The translations under genes and the position numbers were made by a program. Under the pieces are notes generated by a model that was given only the letters and a program-made list of their open reading frames with translations, did not search any database and was not told the origin of the DNA. Below, piece after piece: positions 54,720-64,000 of a DNA stretch of 64,000 bases. The stretch is from an uncultured Saprospiraceae bacterium. GTDB lineage: Bacteria; Bacteroidota; Bacteroidia; Chitinophagales; Saprospiraceae. The stretch covers positions 124,001-188,000 of the forward strand of contig CALGAW010000027.1 of assembly GCA_937959115.1 (NCBI GenBank), in the 5' to 3' direction. Positions within the stretch are counted from its first letter, which is position 1, and each line of letters opens with the position of its first letter.

Positions 54720-57700
54720 TTATTTTTCAGGCATACAGGCTTTCTTCAAATCAGTTAACACCTTAATCGCAAATTTGAGTGTAGTGACATCGTCCCTTAT
54801 CAATATAAAATGAGTATTCGATTTCTTGAAACTCAGGTGACGGTCCCCACGCGTCGGAACATACTGCAAAATTCGCTGAAAGAGATCCGACTCAAAGTAA
54901 GGCGAACTCTCATTACTAATAAAATAGCACCGTAGCTTCTTGCTCTTCAGAATCAAGCGCTCAAAGCCTAGCTCCTTGCATAACCAGCGCAGCCGTAACG
55001 CCTCAAATAGCTCCTTCACCTGCCAAGGAATCTTACCAAATCGATCCGAAAGCTGCTTAGAGAACTTAGTCAACTCTTCTTCCGTTTTTAGGCGATCTAG
55101 CTCTTGATATAGATTAAGTCGCTCTTGGAAATTCATGATATATTCATCAGGAATCAGCATTTCGAGATCCGTTTCTAGTTGCACATCTCGTACATACTTT
55201 TTCTCCCGTTCCATGTCTTCCTTAAACAGATCTTTGAACTGAGTTTCCTTCAATTCCTGTATCGCCTCATCTAGTATTTTCTGGTACGTCTCGTATCCGA
55301 TATCAGTAATAAAACCGCTTTGTTCACCTCCTAGGAGATTTCCAGCACCACGGATATCAAGATCACGCATCGCAATGTTAAATCCACTACCCAAATCACT
55401 GAATTCCAGTATCGTCTTCAGACGCTTACGTGCATCATCAGTCAACGTGCTGGGCGGTGGGGAAAACAAGTAACAAAATGCCTTTTTATTCGATCTGCCA
55501 ACTCGTCCCCTCAACTGATGTAAGTCACTCAACCCAAAGTGGTGAGCATTATTGATAATGATCGTATTGGCATTTGGGATGTCAAGGCCAGTTTCAATGA
55601 TATTTGTGCTGCACAGCAAATCATACTTCCCATCAATAAAGTCAATAAGGGTAGATTCTAGCTCCTTGGCTTCCATTTGTCCGTGTGCCATTGCAATATC
55701 GATGTCAGGACACATTTTACGCAGCATATGGGTGATGGTTGGTAGATCTTTTACTCGATTATGTACAAAAAAGACTTGTCCAGCACGGTAGATCTCATAG
55801 TAAATCGCCTCTTTGATTACATCAGGATTGAACGTTCTCGCTTCGGTATTTATCGGTTGTCGATTAGGAGGTGGTGTGTTGATAACTGACAAGTCACGTG
55901 CTGCCATAAGTGAAAACTGAAGTGTTCGTGGTATCGGTGTTGCTGTAAGCGTGAGCGTATCTACATTTACCTTCAGGTTTCTGAGTTTCTCCTTAGCAGC
56001 CACCCCAAATTTTTGTTCTTCATCGATCACTAGCAAGCCAAGGTCCTTGAAGCCCATTTTTTTGTTGAGAATGGCGTGTGTACCAATAACAAGATCCAGT
56101 TTTCCTTCCTTTAGTCGTTCTATGATATCCCGTTTCTGCTTTGCTGTTCTAAACCGATTGATGTAGTCTACACTTACTCCGAACTGGTCTAGCCGATCCT
56201 TGAAGGTATGATAATGTTGCAGCGCAAGAATGGTGGTTGGCACTAAAATCGCGACCTGTTTTCCATCAACTACAGCCTTGAAGGCGGCTCGTATCGCGAT
56301 TTCTGTTTTCCCGAATCCTACATCTCCGCAGATGAGGCGATCCATTGGGAAATCACGTTGCATATCGCGCTTTACATCGGCGGTTGCTTTTTCCTGATCG
56401 GGCGTGTCTTCGTAGATGAAGCTTGCTTCTAACTCATTTTGCATGTAGCCGTCTTCTGGGAAGGCGTGTCCTTTGGAGGCGCGGCGTTGTGCGTACAGTT
56501 TTATCAGTTCTTCCGCAATGTCTTTTACTTTTTTCTTGGTGCGCCGTTTTAGGTTAGACCACGTATCCGACCCTAGTTTTGATAGCTTGGGCGGTTTGCC
56601 CTCCTTGCCTACGTACTTTGATATTTTATGTAGGGAGTTGATACTGATATACAGAAGATCATTATCTCGATAAAAGATACGTACTGACTCCTGAATATGG
56701 CCATTGATGTTGAGCTTCTCCAGGCCAGAATATCTGCCTATGCCGTGATCCATGTGCGTGATGAAGTCTCCTGGCTGCAGTTCTCTTAGCAATTTCATGT
56801 TGAGCGCCTTGCCCTTGTCGTAGCCTTTTCTGATTTTGAATTTATGATACCGTTCAAAAATCTGATGATCAGTAAAACAGGCTAACTTTAGGTCATTGTC
56901 AAGGAAGCCTTCATTAATGGCAATCGGTATCGGATGAAATTTAACCTCTGCTTTTAGATCCTCAAAAATGGCATAAAACCGATTGAATTGGCGTTTGTTT
57001 CCACTAAAAATATAATTCTCAAATTGGCCAGAAGTGTTCTTTTGAAGCGATTCAATCAATAAATCAAAATTCTTATTAAAAGAAGGCTGTGGTGAAGTAT
57101 TGTAAGGGATTTGAGTCTTACTTTGTTTAAAATAAGATCGTTGTCCTAGTTCAATCGTAGTAAACTCAAGTAAATTTGATACAATATCCTTTGGAAGAAT
57201 AAACGCCCGATCATTTAAAAATTCATTCTCATTCTCATCCAACTTCAAGGTATCTAATTGGTCTGCTAATTCTGTTGCCTTTTCAAAACAAGTCTGCAAT
57301 CGATCAATCAATCCTTGAACATCAAGCATCCAAACAATCGTGTCTGGAGGCAATATTGCAGGTAAAGGACGCTTTTCACTCTTGTCAAAATGAGATTGTA
57401 TATTTGGTATAATCACCACTTTTGCAATATTCTTGATTGACAATTGATCCGAAATATCAAACGTTCGGATACTCTCTACTTCATCATCAAACAATTCAAT
57501 TCGATAGGGTTGATCATTACCGAACGAAAATACATCTACAATGCCACCACGAATGGAAAACTGTCCTGGTTCATACACAAAATCCACTCGTTCAAAATGA
57601 TGTTCAGCCAACATTTCCGTTAGGAAATCAACATCAAGCTTCTCATTTAGTGTGACTTCGATCTTGCTCTTTTTTAATACTTTAGGAGCTACGACTTTTT

Positions 57701-58094
57701 CAAATAATGCCTCAGGATAAGTCACAATGATATTCCCAGATTTATGACTGATCAGCTTATTCACTGTCTCCGCTCGCATCAGTACATTATTCTTATTTAT
57801 TTCTTCGAATGCAACCGGACTTTTGAAACTATCAGGGAAGAACAATATCGTTTTAGACTCGAGCAAACCACTCAAGTTATTCTGCAGATAAGCGGCTTCT
57901 TCCTTATCAGAAGCAACGAGCATCATGTTTCGATTATCATTGAGATACGTTCCGGCAAGGACAAAGCAAGCCTGCGCACCAATCATTCCAGGAAGAAATA
58001 ATCGACTTGGTGTTTCTGTATCGAAGTGTTCCAGTATTTGTGCTGTTCGGGTATCATCTCTATAACATTCCAACAGCCTCAGCATATTATTCAC
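54720..58094 (-). CDS. mfd: Transcription-repair coupling factor
   Basis: 1124 residues, normal length. Domains in order: UvrB-like N-terminal part (FEKVV.P; GQFSIRGGIVDVFSFG), CarD-like polymerase interaction domain at about 445-510 (LQPGDFITHMDHGIGRYSG), RecG-type motor with Walker A GDVGFGKTE near 590 and DEEQKFGV, helicase C-part (GRVGRSNKKAFCYLF) and TRCF C-terminal domain. It removes stalled RNA polymerase and recruits UvrA. The repair partner uvrC is at 19145-20959. Confidence 0.96.
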   Translation of the reverse strand: MNNMLRLLECYRDDTRTAQILEHFDTETPSRLFLPGMIGAQACFVLAGTYLNDNRNMMLVASDKEEAAYLQNNLSGLLESKTILFFPDSFKSPVAFEEINKNNVLMRAETVNKLISHKSGNIIVTYPEALFEKVVAPKVLKKSKIEVTLNEKLDVDFLTEMLAEHHFERVDFVYEPGQFSIRGGIVDVFSFGNDQPYRIELFDDEVESIRTFDISDQLSIKNIAKVVIIPNIQSHFDKSEKRPLPAILPPDTIVWMLDVQGLIDRLQTCFEKATELADQLDTLKLDENENEFLNDRAFILPKDIVSNLLEFTTIELGQRSYFKQSKTQIPYNTSPQPSFNKNFDLLIESLQKNTSGQFENYIFSGNKRQFNRFYAIFEDLKAEVKFHPIPIAINEGFLDNDLKLACFTDHQIFERYHKFKIRKGYDKGKALNMKLLRELQPGDFITHMDHGIGRYSGLEKLNINGHIQESVRIFYRDNDLLYISINSLHKISKYVGKEGKPPKLSKLGSDTWSNLKRRTKKKVKDIAEELIKLYAQRRASKGHAFPEDGYMQNELEASFIYEDTPDQEKATADVKRDMQRDFPMDRLICGDVGFGKTEIAIRAAFKAVVDGKQVAILVPTTILALQHYHTFKDRLDQFGVSVDYINRFRTAKQKRDIIERLKEGKLDLVIGTHAILNKKMGFKDLGLLVIDEEQKFGVAAKEKLRNLKVNVDTLTLTATPIPRTLQFSLMAARDLSVINTPPPNRQPINTEARTFNPDVIKEAIYYEIYRAGQVFFVHNRVKDLPTITHMLRKMCPDIDIAMAHGQMEAKELESTLIDFIDGKYDLLCSTNIIETGLDIPNANTIIINNAHHFGLSDLHQLRGRVGRSNKKAFCYLFSPPPSTLTDDARKRLKTILEFSDLGSGFNIAMRDLDIRGAGNLLGGEQSGFITDIGYETYQKILDEAIQELKETQFKDLFKEDMEREKKYVRDVQLETDLEMLIPDEYIMNFQERLNLYQELDRLKTEEELTKFSKQLSDRFGKIPWQVKELFEALRLRWLCKELGFERLILKSKKLRCYFISNESSPYFESDLFQRILQYVPTRGDRHLSFKKSNTHFILIRDDVTTLKFAIKVLTDLKKACMPEK

Positions 58095-58265
58095 TGCGCA
58101 AAGATAACAGGATTTATTACCGAAGTCAAAGCAAACTATTTATTCAATTAAAATTGATTGATTATGATTGTTTTAAAGAGGATAGGATGCTAAAGATGAA
58201 GGGGATTTTTACTTTTTGTAAAGAAATATCATTTTAAAATCATATAAATCCTAATTCATTTCCCT

Positions 58266-58982
58266 TTACCCGTACAATTCCAATTTAATATTTTCCTTGG
58301 GAACACCCATTGCCGCCAATCGAACTTGCGCCTCGTCAATCATAGCTTTCCAGCCGCATAGGTAGTAGTTGGTGGCGGGCGAAAACTTGTATTCTTTTTC
58401 ATAGATTTGGTGTACATGACCATTCCAGCCTTCCCAGTTTTCCTCCTTGGATAATGTCACGGTGTATCTGAAATTCTTATGTTTTTCTTGCAAACTAATA
58501 AACTCTTTCAGATAGAGAATATTTTCTTTGACACGAGTACCAAAAATCAGGTGAATCAAGTCTGGTTGCATTGGCCGGCTAAGGATGTCTTTGATCATAC
58601 TTCTAAATGGGACGACTCCTGTTCCTGTGCACACCATGATCAATGAGGATGGGGGCTGCTGCGGAATACAGAAGACTCCGTCAGGTCCTTTGAAAGTGAT
58701 TTTTTCTCCAAGCTTTAATTCCTTAAAAAAATATTCTGAAGCAAGGCCACCTTTAAAGTAGGAGATGCATAGTTCAATTATATTGTACCCTTTAGGTGGA
58801 TTGGCAATTGAATAGCTCCGCCACCGCTTATGTCGTTTTTCATGAATGGGCAAGTCTAATGTAATAAATTGCCCTGCTTTAAATGCAAAATGCTCTACAT
58901 TATCAACTTCGATCCAAAACCGCTTGGTCGTAGGACTTTCCTCCATTATATCTATTACATGACCAGTTAACCACTTAGGCAT
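58266..58982 (-). CDS. Ferredoxin-NADP reductase-like flavoprotein
   Basis: 238 residues. FAD-binding barrel with RWRSYSIANPP and the NAD(P) domain with CTGTGVVPFRSMI. The C-terminus is YYLCGWKAMIDEA ... KLELYG. It has no 2Fe-2S domain, so it needs a separate electron partner. Probably NAD(P)H-dependent reduction of ferredoxin or a similar carrier. The promoter TAACTTTG is directly upstream. Confidence 0.88.
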   Translation of the reverse strand: MPKWLTGHVIDIMEESPTTKRFWIEVDNVEHFAFKAGQFITLDLPIHEKRHKRWRSYSIANPPKGYNIIELCISYFKGGLASEYFFKELKLGEKITFKGPDGVFCIPQQPPSSLIMVCTGTGVVPFRSMIKDILSRPMQPDLIHLIFGTRVKENILYLKEFISLQEKHKNFRYTVTLSKEENWEGWNGHVHQIYEKEYKFSPATNYYLCGWKAMIDEAQVRLAAMGVPKENIKLELYG

Positions 58983-58998
58983 ATTCTATTTTTTTTGG

Positions 58999-59006
58999 CA
59001 AAGTTA
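58999..59006 (-). promoter_or_regulatory. -7 element of the flavoprotein gene
   Basis: TAACTTTG on the minus strand, an exact TAnnTTTG match 16 bases before the ATG. A TTTA sits about 21 bases upstream as a possible -33 element. Confidence 0.5.
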
Positions 59007-59096
59007 GTCGATTTACTCAAAATTTAGTAAAACCATTCATAAACAAACCTCTTAAAATTACGTACAGTACTAGTGTAACTCTGAAGAAGGTTCCAA

Positions 59097-60707
59097 ATGC
59101 AAAATAATATTATCTCAAAGGAAAAGGATAGTCTCGTCAATAAATACCATAAACTGACGAAACAAGAGACAGCAGCAATTGAGACTCCAAACCTCGACAT
59201 GCTTGCTATAGTAAGAATCGAACTTTCAAAAATCCTAATCAAAAATGGAGCCTACCAAGAAGCATTGGCAAAAAATTTACAAGCAGAATCCTATCTAAAA
59301 ACGCAAGGCAATACTAGTTTGCTTGCAACATGTTGGCGATATATGGCCATAATCTATGGTTACCTTGGCAATTTGGACAAACGCATCTATTATAACTTAT
59401 TAACACTTAAATATTTAGAACAGGGTAATGATCAATTCGAATTAATAAAAGTATTGAACAATTTAGGGCATTGTTATTTAGAAGATGGGCAGTATGATAA
59501 AGCATTATCCTTGTTCTTAACAAATCTGGAAAATCAAAACCTATCGAATGATTTATATTGTGTAACGATAAAGAATTTAGGGGAGTTATATTTTAAAACC
59601 AATCAACTAAAAGAAGCGGAAAAATATTTTATTCAAACTAGGCAATTTTCTAAAGAAAAGAACCTTGACATTTACTACGCTGGCAGTTTAGATTTTCTTG
59701 CAAGAATTGCTTTAAAAAATAATCAATATACTAAGGGACGGATTCTAGTCAATGAATCCCTAGCTGTTGCACAACACCTCAATGTTGATAAAAAACTGAT
59801 ATTAAACAATTTATGCTCTAAAATTAAAATACTAATAGAATTAGGTAGACAACAAGAATTAAAGGCAACCTTTAAAGCGTATCTTAAATTAAATGAAGAA
59901 ATAAACAAGAAAGTTGTAAGTCAATCCAATAAAAGCATTCAGTTTTTGTTTGACATCCACGAAAAAGAAAAAGAACAAGTCTTACTGCAAGATAAAAATG
60001 AACAGCTTGATAAAAACAATCAAGAGTTAAAACAGTTTGCTCATATCGTGTCTCACGACCTCAAACAACCCATCAGAACAGTCAACAGCTTTGCTGGACT
60101 TCTCAAACGAGAACTTGGAGACGACATTTCAGATCGGTGCAATGAGTTTATTGAAATTATTAATTCCTCCTGTAAAGAGATGATCGCTTTTGTCAATTCC
60201 GTCCTGAGATTTGCAGAAAACAAAGCAAACAACCCTTTGGAATTAATAGATTGCAACCAAATTGCGCAGCAAGTACTCAAAAACCTTAATGCTCAGATAA
60301 AAGAAACAAAAGGCACTGTAACGTTTGACAATCTACCTTCAATTTTAGGCTACCGGTCTGAAATTTTACAGCTATTTCAAAATTTAATTTCCAATGGACT
60401 TAAGTTCAGGAGACCCAATGAAAACCCGATCATAGAAATAAATACTTCGCAAAAAAACAGGAATTGGATCTTCAAATTCAAGGATAATGGCGTAGGAATT
60501 GAAGAAAAAGATAAAGAGCGGATTTTTAACATTTTCGAACGGTTAGATACCGATGGTAACTCAGATGGTTCGGGTATTGGTCTCTCTACAGTTCTAAACA
60601 TTGTCAAACGGAATTCCGGTGATATTAGCATTGAATCAAACCCTGATGGAGGAAGTATATTTATCATACAAATCCCCAATTTCAATTCGTTGTCTATGGT
60701 GTCTTAG
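59097..60707 (+). CDS. Soluble TPR sensor histidine kinase
   Basis: 536 residues with no signal peptide and no membrane helix. Residues about 40-265 are tetratricopeptide repeats (NNLGHCYLEDGQYDKALSLF; NLGELYFKTNQLKEAEKYF). A coiled-coil linker follows (KEKEQVLLQDKNEQLDKNNQEL). The H-box is HIVSHDLKQP with the phospho-acceptor at His320. Then come the N-box (FQNLISNGLKF), G1 (DNGVGI) and G2 (GSGIGLS). A cytoplasmic sensor, probably gated by a protein partner through the TPRs. No response regulator is next to it. Its 3' end overlaps the convergent aldo/keto reductase gene by 14 bases. Confidence 0.92.
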   Translation: MQNNIISKEKDSLVNKYHKLTKQETAAIETPNLDMLAIVRIELSKILIKNGAYQEALAKNLQAESYLKTQGNTSLLATCWRYMAIIYGYLGNLDKRIYYNLLTLKYLEQGNDQFELIKVLNNLGHCYLEDGQYDKALSLFLTNLENQNLSNDLYCVTIKNLGELYFKTNQLKEAEKYFIQTRQFSKEKNLDIYYAGSLDFLARIALKNNQYTKGRILVNESLAVAQHLNVDKKLILNNLCSKIKILIELGRQQELKATFKAYLKLNEEINKKVVSQSNKSIQFLFDIHEKEKEQVLLQDKNEQLDKNNQELKQFAHIVSHDLKQPIRTVNSFAGLLKRELGDDISDRCNEFIEIINSSCKEMIAFVNSVLRFAENKANNPLELIDCNQIAQQVLKNLNAQIKETKGTVTFDNLPSILGYRSEILQLFQNLISNGLKFRRPNENPIIEINTSQKNRNWIFKFKDNGVGIEEKDKERIFNIFERLDTDGNSDGSGIGLSTVLNIVKRNSGDISIESNPDGGSIFIIQIPNFNSLSMVS

Positions 60708-61524
60708 TTGGATCCCAACAAACGATTTCATCAGAGTAAAGTGCATCTAGCGCTGTCATATCTGTAGCACTGATCTCAAAATCATACACCCCACAGTTTT
60801 CACTAATCCGACCTGGATTGTTTGACTTAGGAATCACAGAAAAACCATGCTGAAGCGCCCATCTTACTAGGAGCTGAGCACCTGTTTTGCCATATTTGCC
60901 TGCCACGTCCATAAGGTTTGGATCGTCAAACTTAGTTGCTCTTACAAGTGGAGAATAACACTGTACTGCGATGTTGTTTTTTCGGCACAACTCTATTGTA
61001 TTCAAACGTTCTCCACCATAGCAATAAGGATGAAGCTCGATTTGGTTTACACTCGGTGCTACTGAACTATTATCCAGTAACTCCTGCAAATGCCACGACA
61101 TGTAATTACTCACCCCAACCGCTTTGCACCGTTCATCTTTCGAGATTTCCTCCATTGCCTTCCAAGTATCCATCCGTTTCCCCTCTACTGGATAATGTAC
61201 AAGATAAAGATCCACATAATCCAAGCCCAAACGCTCCATACTTTTATCAAACGCGCGTAATGTATTGTCGTAGCCGTGGTCTGTATTCCATAATTTGGTC
61301 GTCACAAAAAACTCCTCCCGTTCTAACCCAGACTCTCGTATACTTTCTCCAACGCCTTCTTCATTTTCGTATAACGCAGCGGTGTCAAACAATCGATAAC
61401 CGTTTCGAATGGCTGCATTACAAGAGTGAACACACTCACTTCCATTCTTTATAAGGTATACGCCAAGCCCAAAAGCAGGCATGTGTGTTCTGTTGTTTAA
61501 TTTTATAGTGCTTTGAATGTTCAT
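60694..61524 (-). CDS. Aldo/keto reductase
   Basis: 276 residues, the usual AKR size. Motifs: GYRLFDTAALYENEEGVGE (catalytic Asp and Tyr), VTTKLWN (Lys), LYLVHYP (His), VGVSNYM and VIPKSNNPGRI (NADPH phosphate site). It reduces aldehydes or ketones with NADPH; the substrate is not predictable. A nested inverted repeat lies 22-61 bases upstream of the start. Confidence 0.93.
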   Translation of the reverse strand: MNIQSTIKLNNRTHMPAFGLGVYLIKNGSECVHSCNAAIRNGYRLFDTAALYENEEGVGESIRESGLEREEFFVTTKLWNTDHGYDNTLRAFDKSMERLGLDYVDLYLVHYPVEGKRMDTWKAMEEISKDERCKAVGVSNYMSWHLQELLDNSSVAPSVNQIELHPYCYGGERLNTIELCRKNNIAVQCYSPLVRATKFDDPNLMDVAGKYGKTGAQLLVRWALQHGFSVIPKSNNPGRISENCGVYDFEISATDMTALDALYSDEIVCWDPTKTP

Positions 61525-61545
61525 TCGTACTTTTTAATTGAGATA

Positions 61546-61585
61546 GTAAGAATAATGTCTTTTAGTTAAAAACTAAAATTCTTAC
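61546..61585 (-). promoter_or_regulatory. Nested inverted repeat in the aldo/keto reductase leader
   Basis: Outer arms GTAAGAAT / ATTCTTAC and inner arms TTTTAGTT / AACTAAAA. It lies just upstream of the minus-strand start at 61524. It could be an operator or a leader hairpin. Confidence 0.45.
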
Positions 61586-61806
61586 GAAAAAAAATAGGAA
61601 CCAACCTCAAATTAAAAATAAATTACTTTTTCAAAACAAGAGATAAACCACTGACTTCCTTGCACTTAATAAAAAGTAAAATTTTATTTCAAAAAAAGCT
61701 TTGAATTGTAGTTACATTAATTTAAGAACCGAACACTAATACTTGTAAGAAATCTTAATTGTTAAGGAAATTCATCGCTCCTTAAATTCTAAGTAAATGT
61801 AAGCCA

Positions 61807-61863
61807 GCAGCAGGTGACAATGAGTGTTTTTCCCTTTTCATTTCAGCTTATTGTCCCTGCTAC
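61807..61863. ncRNA. Possible structured RNA hairpin
   Basis: GCAGCAGGTGACAAT pairs with ATTGTCCCTGCTAC, with one bulged T and one mismatch, about 13 base pairs, across a loop of roughly 28 bases. It is GC-richer than its surroundings and far from both flanking genes, so not an obvious terminator. Confidence 0.3.
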
Positions 61864-62075
61864 ATTATCCCAAGCCTGCTATCTAAGTAGATTCAATTTC
61901 GTATTAGTTTGTTAGTAAAGTAAGTAAGTAAATAGTGCAGGGTTGGGATATTTTTTTTCGTTTAAATTTCAACAAAAATCCATTATTTTTTTATCGGTTT
62001 GACTCCTGTCAACTTCCATCTCCCATCTACTGTCTTCTCTTGTCATTTAAAAATACAGTCAAAACTTATCGATTA

Positions 62076-62107
62076 TTTATGTTTACGTAGTTAATTCTAT
62101 ATTTTTG
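62076..62107 (+). promoter_or_regulatory. Promoter of the TMTC-like gene
   Basis: TTTA at 62076-62079, 20 bases, then an exact -7 element TATTTTTG at 62100-62107. The GTG start is at 62143. Confidence 0.5.
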
Positions 62108-62142
62108 TGAAAATTAAATACTTTAGCGATAAACAATAATCA

Positions 62143-64000
62143 GTGGCTAAACAAAAGAAAAACAAGAAGAAACATATTGCAAAGTCAGCATCAAAAAAAA
62201 GTACTAATACTGGCTTTTTTTTCAATAAACAATATCACCTGATTGGTATATTTGGTTTAGCCTGTATACTCTATTTCAATACATTAGGACACGAATTTAC
62301 GCAGGATGATGCAATTGTTATTTATGAGAATGATTTTACAAAAAAAGGAGTGGCTGGTATTAAAGATATTTTGACAAAAGACACTTTCCACGGTTTTTTT
62401 GGAAAACAAAAGGATTTAGTGGCTGGTGGACGTTATCGCCCCCTCTCACTAGTCATGTTTGCTATTGGTTATCAGATGTTTGGAGCATCTACCTTTATTG
62501 GACACTTAATAAATATCCTGCTCTACGGTTTGACTGGTATTTTAATCTATTTACTACTATTGAAAATGCTTTCCCCTAAAGAAAGCCGAAAACTGTATCC
62601 ATGGTTCGTGGCACTAGGAACTGCATTGCTTTTTATTGCCCACCCAATCCACACAGAAGCAGTCGCCAACATAAAAGGGAGAGATGAGATACTGGCACTC
62701 CTTGCCAGCTTAGGTGCTACTTACTTGATACTACAGGCTTGGTACGAGAAAAATGATACGCTAAGTTACTTTGCTGGAGGTGTCTTTTTTCTAGGGCTTA
62801 TGGCCAAGGAAAACACCGTTACCTTCTTAGCCATTATCCCTTTTACGCTATACTTCTTCACGAAAGCGAAGAACAGTGATATCATAAAACTAACGTTCCC
62901 TGTGCTTATTGGTTTTATAGCATTTATGGCGATCAGAACCTCCATCCTAGGCATTGATATGGGCACAGAGTCTAGAGAAATCATGAATAATGCCTTCTTT
63001 GGCATGAGTGCAGGCGAAAAACTGGCCACCATTATGTTTACACTAGGCAAATACGTCCAATTGCTAATTGCTCCGATTACATTAACGCATGACTATTACC
63101 CGTTTCACATTTCTAAGATGTCTTGGGGCAACTGGAAGGTGTTATTGTCACTAGCAGTATACATTGGAATGACGGCTTACGCTTTGGTCCAATTTACCAA
63201 GAAGGATAAAATCGCATATGGCATTCTCTTTTTCCTAGCATCACTTTCTATTGTTTCGAATATCGTAGTTTCTATTGGAACGAACATGTCTGAACGGTTT
63301 ATGTACATGCCATCTGTTGGCTTCTGCTTTGTCGTGGTCTTGCTCCTTTATAAGCTAGGCAACGTTCTCAACAAAAAAGATGAGTTAAAGGTGAGTGATC
63401 TGAAGATTCCAACTGCTATTTTAGGCGTAATGGTCGTTTTATTCTCAATAAAAACAATAGACAGAAACAAAGCTTGGGAAAGCAACTATACCCTATTCAC
63501 AACGGATATTAAAACATCGAAAAACAGTGCAAAGCTAAGGAATGCAGTAGGTGGAGAGATCATAGCCGTTTCGCTTAAAGAAAAAAATGAGGCAATTCAG
63601 GAGATTGCAAATATGGCTGATCCCAATCAGAAAAAACAGAGGGAAGCTCAAATTGATGGACAATTTCAATCAAAAGTTTCTGAAGCCCTTGTGCATTTGA
63701 ACGAAGCTGCAAGATTGCACCCAACCTATGCCAACGCTTATTTACAGCTTGGGAATGCAAACAATTACTTGAAAAATTTTCCAAAAGCATTTGAAAGTTA
63801 TAATAAATCCCTTCAGTATAAACAAAACTCCTCCGAAGCACTAAGCAACCTTGCAATTACCTACAAGGACGCCGCCAATCATATTGGAACCACCAACAAC
63901 CAAGCAAACTACTCTACAGCGCTTGGGTATTACCAAAACTCAATCAATACCTTTGAAAAACTAAAGCCATTTGCAAAAGATATAAACGTTGTAAAACAAC
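62143..64000 (+). CDS. TMTC-like membrane glycosyltransferase with TPR repeats, 3' end outside window
   Basis: 619 codons to the window edge, starting at GTG (62143) because a stop lies just upstream in frame. A Lys-rich N-terminus is followed by about ten membrane helices. The first loop has the GT-C pattern (LGHEFTQDDAIVIYEND). Further TMTC motifs: GGRYRPLSLVMF, HPIHTEAVANIKGRDEILALL and SERFMYMPSVGFC. TPR repeats begin near residue 500 (ALVHLNEAARLHPTYANAYLQLGNA). TMTC and related bacterial proteins transfer sugar from a polyprenyl donor to protein (O-mannosylation). The acceptor is unknown; exported T9SS proteins are plausible. Confidence 0.87.
   Translation, partial: MAKQKKNKKKHIAKSASKKSTNTGFFFNKQYHLIGIFGLACILYFNTLGHEFTQDDAIVIYENDFTKKGVAGIKDILTKDTFHGFFGKQKDLVAGGRYRPLSLVMFAIGYQMFGASTFIGHLINILLYGLTGILIYLLLLKMLSPKESRKLYPWFVALGTALLFIAHPIHTEAVANIKGRDEILALLASLGATYLILQAWYEKNDTLSYFAGGVFFLGLMAKENTVTFLAIIPFTLYFFTKAKNSDIIKLTFPVLIGFIAFMAIRTSILGIDMGTESREIMNNAFFGMSAGEKLATIMFTLGKYVQLLIAPITLTHDYYPFHISKMSWGNWKVLLSLAVYIGMTAYALVQFTKKDKIAYGILFFLASLSIVSNIVVSIGTNMSERFMYMPSVGFCFVVVLLLYKLGNVLNKKDELKVSDLKIPTAILGVMVVLFSIKTIDRNKAWESNYTLFTTDIKTSKNSAKLRNAVGGEIIAVSLKEKNEAIQEIANMADPNQKKQREAQIDGQFQSKVSEALVHLNEAARLHPTYANAYLQLGNANNYLKNFPKAFESYNKSLQYKQNSSEALSNLAITYKDAANHIGTTNNQANYSTALGYYQNSINTFEKLKPFAKDINVVKQ

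Larger units (their letters stand above)
61525..62142. other. Divergent intergenic region, 618 bases
   Basis: No gene or tRNA seen. It holds two notable inverted repeats (61546-61585 and 61807-61863) and the promoter of the TMTC-like gene near 62076-62107. Confidence 0.5.

Noticed and set aside
1-64000. tRNA, rRNA, integrase or insertion-sequence boundaries
   Set aside because: No T-loop signature, transposase motif or terminal inverted repeat pair was seen in any gap, though a covariance-model scan was not possible.

Overview
The window is chromosomal DNA of a Bacteroidota bacterium, most likely of the Saprospiria/Lewinella type. Three things point there. Secreted proteins end in type IX secretion (T9SS) sorting domains, of both the short 'NP..' type A and the gliding-associated CHU_C type B. 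There are three TonB-dependent receptors with carboxypeptidase-regulatory N-termini, and a giant SprB-repeat surface protein. Several genes are preceded by the Bacteroidota -7 element TAnnTTTG. Intergenic DNA is AT-rich. I found no tRNA, rRNA, CRISPR array, transposase or prophage.

Layout. 1-4231 (minus, cut by the window edge) is a multidomain secreted carbohydrate-active protein: beta-helix, apiosidase-like glycosidase and CBM9 domains. 4542-12198 holds an Oar-like TonB receptor (minus), then a plus-strand pair of a beta-helix lipoprotein and a TonB receptor. 12260-12780 is a gene-free stretch with a strong nested hairpin. 12781-13625 is an ECF sigma factor with a tiny anti-sigma-like partner, divergent from two translationally coupled arylsulfotransferase-like T9SS proteins (13919-17229). 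17255-23867 carries ftcD, uvrC and a class A penicillin-binding protein, all minus. 24133-35365 is mixed housekeeping: a T9SS protein, deoC plus a SPOR protein, dgkA plus an EEP hydrolase, a gamma carbonic anhydrase broken by one in-frame stop, a cohesin-like T9SS protein, lpxK, two M28 peptidases, a LysE exporter and a lipoprotein GDPD. 35871-44573 is one 2900-residue protein: a reprolysin-type metalloprotease, 30 SprB repeats of 76 residues and a T9SS type B terminus.

44727-50532 is the most unusual accessory region. It contains DUF1761 and YciI-like genes (minus) and a divergent plus-strand set: a membrane protein coupled to a winged-helix regulator, another membrane protein, a Coq4-like protein, a large polytopic membrane protein and a DUF559 nuclease-like protein. 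The same ACTTTG-N5-CAAAGT palindrome lies 16-18 bases before the start codon of two transcription units here, suggesting a small regulon run by the local winged-helix protein.

50565-61524 holds nadB followed 2 bases later by a TonB receptor, then mfd, a ferredoxin-NADP-reductase-like flavoprotein, a soluble TPR histidine kinase and an aldo/keto reductase. The window ends inside a TMTC-like membrane glycosyltransferase with TPRs (62143 onward).

Gene boundaries come from open reading frames, start context, overlaps and recognisable motifs read by eye. Family assignments are from memory of family motifs, with no database search.
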